From the NCBI GenBank assembly GCA_027924585.1, contig BSBM01002115.1, forward strand, positions 62,001 through 126,000: 64,000 nucleotides of DNA. Reading direction: 5' to 3'. Numbering within the stretch: the first letter of the stretch is position 1; every line of letters begins with the position of its first letter. The stretch comes from Larix kaempferi. Taxonomy: Eukaryota; Streptophyta; Pinopsida; Pinales; Pinaceae. This document shows, in pieces, positions 1-11,439 of this stretch. The notes beneath the pieces were generated by a model. The model saw only the letters and a list, made by a program, of their open reading frames with translations. It was not told the DNA's origin and did no database searches. The position numbers were made by a program, and so were the translations under genes.

Positions 1-70
1 GATATACTGTGCTTGTTATTCTCTCAGATAAGATCCTAGATCATATTGAATTAATGCTCAAAATCTAACA
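1..70 (+). repeat. 3' end of a copia LTR (cut by window edge)
   Basis: These 70 bases match, with a few substitutions, the last 70 bases of the LTR at 61580-61649, ending in TTAACA versus TCTAACA here. Homology to the flanking repeat (35625 onward) begins at the very next base, 71, so this is the exact border of an inserted LTR. The next five bases, AGGAG, would be one copy of the target duplication. Whether it is a solo LTR or the 3' LTR of a full element cannot be seen. Confidence 0.85.
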
Positions 71-765
71 AGGAGGGGTTCGTCCCATAGTGGGCCCTTC
101 AATGTGAAAGTTTAATGAGTCCATAGAAGGTAAACTCGGTCATCATTTCATGTTTAGAGAGTCTGAAAAGAACTAAAGAAGACTCCAACGGTCCTTTTTC
201 GTAAAGTTAGGCTCATCGCCTGAAAAAGGGTACAACAACACGGGAGAGTACTCTTCCAGTCATGATTGGCTGGAGTATACCTTTTTTGTAAATAGTGCCC
301 CGTTGTCTAAAAAAGGTGTAAACTATCACCAGGGAGACGACCATTCAAATAATTTGACAAGCGTGAATGCGACAAGTTTGCTTGGTAATATTTTTGTATT
401 TTGAGAGCCTGAAAAGAGCTTAAAGATAGACTCCGGGGGGGTTCCTTTTCCGTAGGAGTTTAACGAGCTCGGAAAAGTTAGAAATCGTAACTCCATGACT
501 TATTCTCATGGTTTTAAGAGCACGAGAAAGAACAAATACTAAGCTCGTCATCATTAAATAATTAAAATCTAACGGATGAAAAATAACGACAAAATATTCA
601 AGGGGTTGTTCATACCTGAGATGATTGAAACAATGTGAAAACAACGCAAACATAACACTTAACGTCTCCTGCATGCTTGAAAACTAGGTCAAACAGTCAA
701 CCAGGCATTCAATTGTAGTAAAAATGATCCAAACTATAACTAATAACCCAAAGAGAATCGAAATT
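71..765 (+). repeat. E0 segment: upstream region of a PMD-type gene, copy 1 (left half)
   Basis: Aligns base for base, at moderate divergence and with only small indels, to 35625-36317 in the same orientation. In the second copy this stretch lies upstream of the TATA box of a plant-mobile-domain gene carried by retroelement B. Here it stops at 765, where the CACTA terminus begins, and the homology resumes at 33032 on the far side. It is therefore part of an older relative of B, called E0 here. No protein is encoded; short open frames such as 420-674 reverse look like chance. Confidence 0.8.
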
Positions 766-1030
766 CACTAGTACAAAAGGAGAGATAAGTGACTAGGCGA
801 CTAAAAACGTTAGTCACCACAGTTTTTTCAAGGGATAAATGACTAAAATTGTGCAATTTTAAGTGAACCAACTATAAACGACTAAGATACATGACTAATT
901 TAGTCACGAGATAAAATATACAACTAGATAAAAAATGACTAATGTAAACGACTAATTTAGTCATATGAATACAAATATGACTATCTAACAAGGACTAAGA
1001 ATATGAATTAGTCATTTATGTTAGTAATTT
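766..1030 (+). repeat. Left CACTA terminus and subterminal repeat region
   Basis: After CACTAGTACAAAA there are about a dozen copies of GACTA or its complement TAGTC in both orientations within 265 bases. Such clustered short subterminal motifs are the usual transposase (TNPA-type) binding region of En/Spm elements. The motif core is shared with the right end at 32620-33031. Confidence 0.85.
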
Positions 1031-1082
1031 TTAGTTGTGTCACCTCGGCAATGGAAAATTACAATTTTGACAATGAATTTGT

Positions 1083-1177
1083 ACAATTTACTAAATTTTA
1101 ACATTGTAGATGGATTCAAAGATTGCCTTTAAAGGGTTCTTTGAATCCATCTATAATGTTAAAATTTAGTAAATTGT
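1083..1177. repeat. Near-perfect inverted repeat (hairpin, 39-base arms)
   Basis: Arms 1083-1121 and 1139-1177 are reverse complements with one mismatch, around a 17-base loop. Part of the arm sequence recurs at about 1326-1375, and a second, smaller hairpin lies at 1291-1325. It could be a foldback element within the CACTA end or a small-RNA-like hairpin. No protein is encoded. Confidence 0.8.
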
Positions 1178-1290
1178 AACATTCTAGATGAATTTAGAGA
1201 CCCAAGTAATGTTAATTATATCACTCTATAATGGAAAATTTCAATTTTGACAATGAATTGTTACGATTTAGAGCTTAAGACTTGTCTTCA

Positions 1291-1325
1291 TGGATTCAGA
1301 GACACCCTAGGGGTGTCCGAATCCA
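1291..1325. repeat. Short inverted repeat sharing the hairpin motif
   Basis: TGGATTCAGAGACACCC is followed after three bases by its near-complement GGGTGTCCGAATCCA. The outer TGGATTC/GAATCCA part is the same as in the 1083-1177 hairpin, so the two belong to one repeat family. Confidence 0.7.
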
Positions 1326-1379
1326 TCTGTAGTGTTAAAATTTAGTAAATTGTAACACTGTAGATGGATTCATGAGAGA

Positions 1380-3000
1380 CCCCCTTAGTCACTCGACAAC
1401 ATTTTCTTCTTTCAACACATCCAGTGAGGTCCCTACAACTTCATATCTTGTTGGTGGATGTGTTCGCTGGCCTTAAGCCTCTTCTGTAAGTGTATTATTG
1501 CTGTCAGTATGTGCACTCAAAACTATCCACTCGATTCACATGAACTCAATCCTTATCATGCTACGTCAACCAATATCTAGTGATCACGACGTCCTAGTGA
1601 GACACCAAATTTTGATGCATTGTCGTTATGATCTGCATATACCCTCATATTAATCATGGACTCAACTCACAACTAGTCAATCCTAGCATATAATCCATAA
1701 ATGCGTGGCTAACAAAAACATGTTCATGCTACCATCGACCCCATGATCATTTTATAGCCATCTATTATTGATCATTAAAATATATATCTAAAACATATAA
1801 TAAATAAATAAATAATAATAATTGTATTCAATATTGAGTTTAAGTTTAAAAATTTAATTCTTATATTACATACACAATTAGCAATATATATAATTAATTT
1901 AACCTATAATATAATATACAATATATAATTACAAACAAATCCTATAATATTAAAAAAGAAAACATATATATAACAGACAAAAAAAACTGGATATAACATT
2001 AATATCTTAATATCTTTATTGCATATAACATTGTGATGTTGTCTGCTTTTATCCTTTTCTTTGGTTTTTCCCCTTTAATTGTTTCTTCATATTAAAGACA
2101 AGAAAACTGGATCCATATTGTTAATTACCAGTGATAGGGGTTTCTGAAAACAATAGGGGAGAATCCCGTACTAAGCATGTAAACGATATCTCTTAACCTA
2201 TACATTCCATTTCCATATTTTGAATTTGTTTTTTTTACTGGAATAAGATGTTATTTTTTATTGTAGTTTGGAAAGCTTGGAGGTGCTTAAAATCTAGTTT
2301 TGGTGGTGACTAAGGCTTTGATCAAGTCCTTAGACATTTCATGATACTCTTTGATTCGTAGATGTCCTAGTGATAACCAAGGTGGTTATCATACATGTTG
2401 CAAACAACAATATTCTCCATAGTTTCAAATGGGCCCATTTTTAAAATGCCAACTTATGCAATAAAGGTAGACCCTCAAACTTGTTCTTCGTGAATCAATG
2501 CCTGTAAAGCCAATACGCATAAAAATAAGTAATTGGAATTGAAACACATTGAACTAGATGGATTGTAATATACTTCTAACCAAGAATATTTAAACATCCA
2601 AGGCCACACACAAAGATTCATTATGGTGCGATGTCCCAAATAACTAGATCTTACAAGGATGAAAGAACAAAATATTAGGGAAAATTGGACATGAAACCTT
2701 CATCTAAAGGGTTGAGCAGAAGCCAGAGAAAAATAATTTTTAACTGTGCTCTAACTCAAGTTGATCTTTGAGCATATGTGAAGGCCAAACTATCCTAAAT
2801 GTAGCTTAGTCCCTTAATCTCTTATGAGTGTGGAGATCGAGTTTGCCGCATATATATATATATACTCCCTTGATCTCTTATGAGTGTGAAGATCGAGTTT
2901 TCCTTTAATATATATATATATATAACAATTGTATGTATGTATTCAATTGTCGCTCACAATTGAAATGGGAACAATATCCAATCTCAATATTTGAGCTATA
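1380..3000. other. Gene-free AT-rich stretch inside the CACTA element
   Basis: No coding similarity was recognised on either strand. 1740-2000 is strongly AT-rich. A 50-60 base segment containing ATCTCTTATGAGTGTG and GATCGAGTTT is duplicated at about 2817-2925, each copy followed by a (TA)n run. Nothing else stands out. Confidence 0.6.
2817..2925. repeat. Two-copy tandem duplication with (TA)n tracts
   Basis: The block with TCTTATGAGTGTG and AGATCGAGTTT occurs twice in succession. Each copy is followed by a TA microsatellite (about 2852-2863 and 2910-2923). The copies differ by a few substitutions. Confidence 0.75.
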
Positions 3001-3244
3001 GACAACGTTAATTTATCTTTCTGCAAAGGCTAAGAATGGAAAAAATTCATGTAGGATACATTGTCCATTGAGAGACATCAAAAAAGAAAAACTTGCCTTT
3101 ATGGTAAGAAAAATCATTAGTGGTGTAGGCATTCCATAAAGGATATGTGTATGACTTCTTCGAAGCAGGTATGAATTCATTGGCATCGGTAAAATGTTAA
3201 AAACTTGTCCTAGAAATAGAAATTGTGGCCATCATCTATCCATT

Positions 3245-3724
3245 CCCCATCATGCAACCTCAGTAAACCCAAAAATACTTAGTATGATCATCAATGAAGG
3301 TTAATGGGTATCTGGCTTTATTCAGTGACAAGTGAGGGAAAGGACCAACAGTATCACTATCGATCAGCTCCAAAGGTTCATAGTTTCTCTTAGGCCTTGA
3401 TATCTCAAACTTTCTCTTATAATTTTTTCCTAGGATACAGCCCTGGCATACTACTTTTGTGAAAGTGATGTTTGCTAACCCTACAACCATATTTTTATCA
3501 TGAAGTTCATGAAGGTATCTGTAATTTATATGACCAAACCTCTCATTCCAAAGCTTGCTTGCTTCATTGGCATGAGAGAAGAGTACTACTGGTGGAGAGA
3601 TATCCAAAAACTGTGAAAACTTGTAAACTTTGGTGGAATGATATGCACTCTGAAACTTTGATACGTATGGCCTGTGCAATGTACTAGCAGCCCAACATGG
3701 GCCATGATCCCTAAAGGAAAACAT
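3245..3724 (-). pseudogene. Ty1/copia pol fragment (GAG-pre-integrase and start of integrase)
   Basis: Reading right to left, about 155 codons show the copia pre-integrase zinc region (W-N-E-R-F-G-H-I-N-Y, then C-Q-G-C-I-L-G-K). These are followed by the integrase N-terminal core (IDSDTVGPFPHLSLNKARY, then LTFIDDHTKYFWVY). Homology ends at about 3250 with a stop; the rest of integrase, RT and RNase H is absent. No LTRs were found around it. It lies in the opposite orientation to the nearby complete copia element and differs from it in sequence, so it is an independent, older insertion remnant. Strong family assignment; no function expected. Confidence 0.85.
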
Positions 3725-4651
3725 TTTGGGCTAGGAATTTGGTTTTTACCATGAATGATGGATTGGGTCATGAAAACCATCACTAATAGACTAAAACTCA
3801 AAATGGACAGCATATCTCACTCGCATGCTAAAGATTCCATATGCAAGGTCTGTGAGGTGTCCCAAGGCCTTGCACATGGCCCATGAGCCCTAGAGATGAA
3901 TGTTATTTCCTAAGACCCTCGATTTTTGTATGTGCATGACATAATGCATGAAAACAATATCTAACACTCTAAACCTTGAAATAGGATCCACATCTAACTT
4001 ATACGCCAAAGATTCCCTATACAGGGCATGTGTGATGGCCTAGAGCAAAAATCATGCCCCATGAACCCCAAATGTTAATATTAATCATTTAAGACTCTAT
4101 TGTTTGATGTTGGATTAGGCTATGCGAACGATTCATGTTGTGTGAAACCTTGAAACTACCACCCTATAGAAATCATAGTACAAAGATTTGTTATATAGGG
4201 TGTATGTGGGGGCATAGGGTCATTCCATGCATGGCCCACGAGCCCCAAAGACACATGTTAATTTTTTTTCACATCGGGGATGGATCCTAATGTCTAAGAC
4301 ATGGTTAGAGGAAGAGCACTGGCATCTTAGGGTGTAAAAGAGGCTTTTAGTGCTCATCCATGTATCAGGTCCAAAACCACCACACACCCTTGTAAAGATG
4401 ATATTTTCCTGCATGTGTTGTATGGGTCTAATTATGAGGCTTTCCACGCCAAGGATGATTGTCAATTCCCTAGACACATGTAAACATATTAGGGCCTAAA
4501 ATATGTTTTTATGGATCATGGACCATGCACATTAACCAAAACCACCACGAAACCATGTAAACTGAATCTTTGGTCTACAAGTGTGGCAAGTGTGGTTTGT
4601 GCATTGAGGATGGTTCTTGGGCCCTTGGATATTGTCCAAGGAGGAATAATA
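3680..4651. repeat. Degenerate ~170 bp tandem repeat array, left part
   Basis: Four or more imperfect units follow one another. Each carries a version of 'GCATGG-CCCATGAGCCC', 'AAAGATTCC/TTTGTTATA-AGG' and 'CCTTGAAAC/TAG'. Examples start near 3685, 3835, 4005 and 4165, with a more diverged unit to 4651. The copia element is inserted at 4652, and units resume at 10825. No coding content; short open frames here are incidental. Confidence 0.65.
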
Positions 4652-5386
4652 TGTTCGGATATCCACATCATCTTTTTCAAGATCTCGCATGCAATTAGGG
4701 TTTGCATGCAAATTCTAGGGTTTGCATGCACTTTGCATACATCCCAGTCACCAAGTTGATGCCTCCAACACCTTAGCCACCTTATTCTAGCACCTGAGAG
4801 CTTCTTACATCAGTTCATTAGCACTCCTAATCAGGAAGGCACCCACTTCTCACCTACTTCCAGAGAAGGGCACACTTCTTCACCTACCACTGCAGTTCCA
4901 CTTCAGTTACACTCAGTTAGCTCTGATTCTCCCTGATTTGAGGCTATTTTCACTCTCGAATGACTGTTTCACTCCGTTGGACCTCCAGATTGACTAGATG
5001 ACTTGTTTTGACTTCAGTTAGACTCCCATGCACCCTCCATTGAGCCCACTTCCCTATATCAGTGCTACACACTTCAGTTACACATGTAACACTCAGTTAG
5101 ACTCAGATTGACACCTGGATGACTAGTTCTTGTGCATTGATGACCACCACTAATTGATGATGAGGACTCCTAGTTGGAGTCAAGCTATTCCATTCAGTGA
5201 TTTGAATGACCTCCTTATGCAACTCGAATTGCTCAGTCATTGTTACTATATTGTATTGTAATTACTCACCCTCATTGGGATATTGAGCACTGATGCATGT
5301 TTTGCACAGTTTTACACCATTTTTATGAGTTTCATCTATTGTGATTGATATACTTGTTCGTTGGATCTGCTATGACTAATTTTACA
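4652..5386 (+). repeat. 5' LTR of the copia element
   Basis: 735 bases, TGTTCGGATATCC to TTTTACA. It is repeated at 10095-10819 with scattered substitutions and small deletions. It should hold the element's promoter and polyadenylation signals; no convincing TATA box was pinned down. Confidence 0.95.
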
Positions 5387-5399
5387 TGGTATCAGAGCC
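5387..5399 (+). other. Primer binding site (initiator tRNA-Met)
   Basis: TGGTATCAGAGCC follows the LTR end with no gap and is the standard complement of the plant initiator methionine tRNA 3' end. Confidence 0.95.
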
Positions 5400-5771
5400 A
5401 TTGCAAGGACAAGATCTCTTTTCTACAGGTGTTTCTACAAGAGGATTTGAGTGAATTTTGCTCAAAAATTACAAAAAGTTTTGGCATGAAAGATCTCAAG
5501 GGCATTCGCTCCTGTGCATGCAAAGCTTGAAAATACTTCCAATACCACTCCAAAAGCTTGAGTTTCCACATAAATTTTGGATCTAATACATTGGACCCAT
5601 TCAACATTGCTTGATCTCCAATCCCATGTGTGATGCAACTCTAAAAGGGTGGATTGTTCGACCTCATTGTTCTTGGTTTTATTGTGATTTGCAGGTTATT
5701 GTCTCCATCAATTGCGTTCGCTACTTTGCCCTTGCAAGCATTTTTACATCAGTGTGCACTCGCTCCTAGCA

Positions 5772-8700
5772 ATGGAATACTCTTCTTCAAAGCCTATCCT
5801 CACCCCATTCAATTATTTTGATTGGAAAGATGATATGGAGATCATATTACGTTTAAAAGGTTACTACCGAGTCACTCTTGGTCTTGAATTGGAGCCAAAC
5901 ACCTTGTCAAATAGAACCAAACACTACAACAAGCTTGATGAAGCTTATGGTCTTCTTTGTCTCTCCATCTCCAAATATCTTCACTTCCATCTTAGTGGAT
6001 TGAAGACTCCAAAAGCTATATGGGAGCAACTTGAAACACTATTTGGCAAGCAGGATGAGCTTAGGGCTTTTCAATTAGAGAATGAATTGATTGCCCTTAG
6101 TCTTGAGAATTTCGAGACCATTCATGAATTCTTCACAAAATTCAAGAACTTGAACATGCAGTTGAAGGACAGTGGAGTTATCAAAGAGGATAAGCAATTG
6201 ATCCTCTCCATTCTCAGCAAGCTTGGTAAAAATTATTCGGTATTTGTCTCTACTTTCAATTCCGGTCAGCTAACTACCACGAATTGGAAGATACCTACCT
6301 TGAATTCCTTCATTGAGTCCGTCACAAAAGAGCATGATAAGTTGATTCAAATGGGGTCCATAAGCTCCAAAGATTCATCCCTATATGTTCAAGGACCCAA
6401 GATCTCGAATGGTAAAGGAAAACAAAAGAAGGAGAAGCCCAAATTCAAACCTCACAAGCAAAGAGAGAAAGGAAAACAAACGAATGCACCATCTAGTTCG
6501 AAGTTCAAGCAAAAGGGAAAAGAAGGTAACCAAAAATCTAAATGTACTTATTGCAACCATGGATTTCATCCCAAAAGTTCATGTATGAAGAAGACTATAG
6601 ATCAAATGGCCCTCCTTTTGGAAAAGAAGAACATAACTCTTCCTGATGGTGCAAGGAAGAAGGATAGGAATGATGATCATGAAAGAGGACAAGCACTCAT
6701 GGCAACTGTTTCGAAGCGCACTACTCTCTTGATAGATTCGGGTGCATCGAATCATATGGCTGCAAATATTGATTCTTTTTCTTCATTTGATCCAAACAGC
6801 TCCATCCCCATCCATTTGGGAGATGACTCAAAAATTTCTTCAAAGGGAAAAGGTACGATTCATGTAGATCATGGAAGCTTTCAGAATGTTCTCTATGTGC
6901 CTTACTTGGCTTCAAATCTTCTTTCTGTGTATCAAATGACACACACTCTTGAACCAAAGCAAGTTACATTCAGCCCTAATACAGTTGAAATTTCTGATAT
7001 CAAAAGTGGAAGACTTGTTGCAGTTGGAAAGGTGAACCACACTGCAAAATGCTATGAGTTTTCACACTTTATTCCACTTGCAAAGCCCACTGCTCTTCGC
7101 ACACATGGTAATGAGGTTAGTAGGATTTGGCATGAAATATTTGGACATCTTAATTATAAGTATTTGCTTCTGTTATCAAACAATTCCATGGTAGACGGTC
7201 TTCCACAATTCCGTTCCTCGAAGGGAATATGCATTGGTTGCATTTTTGGAAAGCACCCCGAGCACGGATTCGACCGTGGAAAAGCTAGCAGAGCTTCTAC
7301 AGTTTTGGGGCTGATACATTCTGATTTTAGTGTTCCACAGCCCCATACATCATTAAATGGTTCAAGATATGTTTTGACATTTATTGATGATTTTTCCCGC
7401 TTTACATGGGTATTTTTTCTCAAAAACAAGTCAGAAGTGCTTGGAAAATTCAAGGATTTTAAGGCTTCTGTTGAGACCGCCACTGAGAGCAAGATCAAAG
7501 CTCTTAGATATGATAATGGTGGATATTATATCAAGGCCAAGTTTTTGCAACTTTGTGCCCAAAGGGAAATTCAGATCCAACATACAGTTCCCTACACACC
7601 CCAGCAGAACGGTGTAGCGGAAAGGAAAAATCGGTCACTGAAAGAGATGGATACATCCATGATTGAATCAAAAGGTTTGGCTGCAAATATTTGGGCTGAA
7701 GCAATCAATGTTGCTGCATACATACAGAACTGTGTTCCACATTTATCCGTGAAAGGTATGACTCCTTTCGAAGCATTCTTTGGTCACAAACCGGATGTGT
7801 CAAATTTGAGAGTTTTTGGCTCTACTGCATGGGCTAGAATTCCTTCCAAGAAGAGACAAGATTTGGATCCACAAAGTATTGAGTGCATACTGATAGGATA
7901 TGGGGAAGAATCAAAAGCATATAAAATCATGGATATCAGATCTAAAAAGATCTTCATAGAGCGCAGTGTGCAATTTGAAGAACCGCTTCAAGAATTGCAA
8001 CTAGTCGAGGAAGAAACTGCCGTTTCAACACCTTCACCAGAAGAAGATCCGTACAACGATAATGAAGGTATGAGTTCTGATATTTCTGATATTTTAGCAG
8101 AACATGATGATCATGACATATCAGGTTCAGAATATGACCATTATGATCCTCCTCATTTACCAAAGTGGGCCCAAAACACTCTTCAATATGCTGGTTTGAA
8201 CCTTGGAAATCCTGCTGATCTGAGACGAACAAGAGCAGACTTTCAAAGAGCAGGTATGGCTCTTTCTATTTCTGATCCATTAATTCCTGAGATATGTTAT
8301 TTGATGACTGGTTTAGATCCCACATCATACTATTCTTCCCACTGAGATCCGAGATGGCAAAGTGCCATGGATGAAGAGTACAGTTCTCTTCAAAAGAATA
8401 ATACATGGGAGCTAGTTTCTCTTCCACCTTGAAGAAAATTAGTGAAGTGTAAATGGGTCTACCACACGAAATTTTCTGCTGATGGCTCTATCAAAAAATA
8501 CAAAGAAAGGTTGGTGGCAAAAGGTTTCTCCCAAGTCCAAGGAGTGGACTACACTGAGACCTTTGCACCGGTTGCAAAGATGGATTCCATCTGCCTTGTT
8601 TTGGCTATTTACGCATCCAAGCACTGGGAAGTGCACCACATGGATGTGAAGAGTGCATTTATACATGGAGGCCTTGATGAAGAGGTATATATGTATCATC

Positions 8701-9917
8701 CAAAGGGCTACACATCAGATCCATCATTAGTTTGCAGATTGAAGAAATCTTTGTATGGGTTAAAACAGGCCCCAAGAGCTTGGTACGCAAAGATGGACTC
8801 CTTCCTTCTTTCTCAGAATTTCCAAAGATGCAAATCTGATCCGACTGTGTATCTTCAGCGAGTTAAAGGTAACTTGTTGGTTATTGTACTTTATGTTGAT
8901 GATCTTCTCATTACTGGTAGCACTCTTACTTCAATAAACAAGCTAAAATATACCTTAAATCTAGCTTTTGACATGAGCGATTTGGGCTTGCTGAGTCACT
9001 TTTTGGGCTTGATGATAGCTCAAAATTTTAATGGGATCACTATATCTCAGCAAAAATATGCTTCCAACCTGTTATTGAAGTTTAATATGGCTGAATGTAA
9101 GGCAGCCCCATTCCCATTCCTCTCAGGAATCAGTCTTGAGGAGGGAGATTCTACACCGCTTGGAGATTGCAGTATGTATCGACAGTTGATTGGTTCACTA
9201 CTCTATTTGACACAGTCAAGGCCTGATATTTCATATGTCGTGAGTTTTGTGTCAAGGTATATGCAACAGCCCCATGAGCTTCATTGGCGAGCAGCCAAGC
9301 GGATCTTGCAGTATGTGCAAGGTATGAAACATTTTGGCATACATTATGCTGCAGATTCTGAGCTTGATTTCATTGGTTTTACTGATTCAGATTGGGCAGG
9401 TGATAGTATTGATCGAAATTCCACTTCTGATTATGTTTTCATGATTGGTCATGGTGCTATTTGTTGGTCCAGCAAAAAGCAAGCAGCCATTGCACTTTCT
9501 TCAGCAGAGGCAGAGTATCGAGGGGTAGTCAATGCCTGCATTCAGGCAGTTTGGTTGCAAGGTATTCTTTTTGAGTTTGGTTTTGGTGGCACTACTTTGA
9601 CTGTCCTATTTCGTGACAATCAAAGTGCTATCAAGATCTCCACAGATCCAGTTCAGCAGTAGAGGACCAAACACATTGAGATTCATATGCATTACATTCG
9701 ACAGTTGGTGCATGATCGCACCATCATTTGATACGAACCGTTACACAAAAACCTCGAGATGTTAGTGAAGGCCGCCCACTAGGATCTTAACATCATTCTA
9801 CAATATTTCCCTATTGATGAGCAAATTGCAGACATCTTCACCAAGAGCTTCACTGAGAAGAAGTTCTCTTACCTCTGTTCACTGTTAGCGGTGAGTTCCA
9901 TCATGGTGGAGATAGAT
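5772..9917 (+). pseudogene. copia gag-pol polyprotein, interrupted by in-frame stops
   Basis: One frame runs from the start at 5772 (an in-frame ATG 60 bases upstream adds an unlikely leader). Order of domains: a UBN2-type gag; a CCHC knuckle (CTYCNHGFHPKSSC, about 6544); protease LLIDSGASNHM (about 6727); pre-integrase zinc motif with FGHLNY and CIGC (about 7125-7240); and integrase with HSD, a changed second site (YDNGGYY) and AERKN. RT with YVDD (about 8896) and RNase H (TDSDWAG, SSAEAEYR) follow. Stops at 8343 (TGA), 8430 (TGA) and 9660 (TAG) keep the same frame. After 9660 the C-terminus is recognisable (RTKHIEIHMHYIR, IADIFTKSF) but carries another stop and what looks like a short insertion near 9740-9790. 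The element was functional once; now it would need help in trans. Confidence 0.95.
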
Positions 9918-10083
9918 TGATCCATTATTATGCTTTAGCTTGAGGGGGGGATTTCTTCCCACTGGGTTTTCCCTCTTTCCTCACTTAGTTTATTTTTCAA
10001 CATTTTTTGGATTATTGTATTGGGGTGACATTTGGTCTTAGTTACCAGGGCCCCACATTATTTTTTGCACATCATAGTCTAGC

Positions 10084-10094
10084 TTGAGGGGGGG
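10084..10094 (+). other. Polypurine tract of the copia element
   Basis: GAGGGGGGG ends directly at the TG of the 3' LTR (10095), the expected plus-strand primer position. Confidence 0.85.
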
Positions 10095-10819
10095 TGTTTG
10101 GATATCCACATCATCTTTTTCAGGATCTTGCATTCAATTAGGGTTTGCATGCAAATTCTAGGATTTGCATGCACTTTGCATGCATCCCAGTCACCAGGTT
10201 GATGCCTCCAACACCTTAGCCATGTTATTCTAGCACCCGGAAGCTTCTTACATTAGTTCATTAGCCCTCCTAGTCGGGAAGGTGCCCACTTCTCACCTAC
10301 TGCCAGAGAAGGGTGCACTTCTTCACCTACCACTGCAGTTCCACTTCAGTTACACTCAGTTAGCTCCGATTCTCCCTGATTTGAGGCTATTTTCACTTCC
10401 GACTGACTGTTTCACTCCGTTGGACCTCCAGATTGACTAGATGACTTGTTCTGACTTTAGTTAGCCTCCCATGCGTCCTCCACTAAGACCACTTCCCTAT
10501 ATCAGTGCTACACACTTCAGTTACACATGTAACACTCAGTTAGACTCAGATTGACACCTGGATGACTGGTTCTTGTGCATTGATGACCACCACTGATTGA
10601 TGATGAGGACTCCTAGTTGGAGTCAAGCTACTCCATTCAGTGATTCAAATGACCTCCTTAGGAAATTCGAATTGCTCAGTCAATGTTACTGTATTGTATT
10701 GTAATTATTCACCCTCATTGGGATATTGAGCACTGTACACAGTTTTACACCATTTTTCTTAGTTTCATCTATTGTGATTGATTTACTTGTTCATTAGATC
10801 TACTGTGACTAATTTTACA
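10095..10819 (+). repeat. 3' LTR of the copia element
   Basis: Direct copy of 4652-5386, about ten bases shorter, followed by the TAATA duplication. Confidence 0.95.
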
Positions 10820-10824
10820 TAATA

Positions 10825-11150
10825 ATATTCTAGGTTGTAAGAGAATATTTTATTGCATGTGGACCATGTAGGATTTAGTCTCCAAGTGTTGTATGGACAT
10901 CATTTGAGGAGCAACAACAACACTAAAAGACTAGAAATATGATTTTAGTGCTCATATACCATACACATTGTCAAAAAAACACCACACCACCCCTATTAAA
11001 TGGATTTTTGGGAAACAATATGTGTCATATTGGTTCCATTTCAAGGTTGTGTGCATCATGGATGGTTCTCAAGGCCTTGGAGATCACAATTAGGAAATTC
11101 CTTAATCCAACCCAACCCATCCCTAGAGCTTATCCTTTCGAACCCCTACC
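10825..11150. repeat. Degenerate tandem array, right part (after the copia insertion)
   Basis: The segment around 10940-11085 (tttagtgctcat, ccatacacattg, ggatggttctcaaggcc) parallels 4505-4635 (tttatggatcat, ccatgcacatta, ggatggttcttgggcc). It therefore belongs to the same array that the copia element split. A 74-codon open frame at 10939 is incidental. Confidence 0.6.
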
Positions 11151-11343
11151 TTACCTTCTCTAGTCTAGCTTAGACCACAAACACCTAAGAAGCTAGGTTT
11201 TATTTAGGTGTAGAAGCAACCCCACTTATTCTTTTAGTTCGAGCACATTGGATAGAGAAAGGTAGGAGGAATTCGAGTAGATTCTTGTCCCTTGATTAAA
11301 TATTGGCCACACCCATTTTGGTACTGATCTCAGATCAATGTAT

Positions 11344-11432
11344 GGAAAATGAGGGTGTGTGAAGGATGCCCGTGATGTGCTTGACAAAATGGCTCAGAGG
11401 GATGTTGTTTCATGGAAAGCTAACCCTTAAGG
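11344..11432 (+). pseudogene. PPR motif remnant
   Basis: A short stretch translates as KDARDVLDKMAQRDVVSWKA, the end and start of adjoining PPR motifs of the PLS class, then meets a stop. It is 1.5 kb upstream of the larger PPR pseudogene in the same orientation. It may be an upstream piece of that gene or a separate fragment; the region between (11440-12900) has no recognised coding content. Confidence 0.6.
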
Positions 11433-11439
11433 ACTTCCA

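Larger units (their letters stand above)
4652..10819 (+). mobile_element. Complete Ty1/copia LTR retrotransposon (6.2 kb)
   Basis: Two direct LTRs (4652-5386 and 10095-10819) start TGTT and end TTTACA. A perfect 5-base target duplication, TAATA, lies at 4647-4651 and 10820-10824. Internally there is an initiator-Met primer site directly after the 5' LTR, one gag-pol frame in the copia order (gag, protease, integrase, RT, RNase H), and a GAGGGGGGG polypurine tract abutting the 3' LTR. It is inserted in the degenerate tandem array within the CACTA transposon. Several in-frame stops make it non-autonomous now. Confidence 0.97.

Noticed and set aside
766-1030. Left CACTA terminus as a stand-alone miniature element
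   Set aside because: No inverted partner end is found nearby; the matching end, with the same ATT flank, is at 33031, and the empty site supports one large element.
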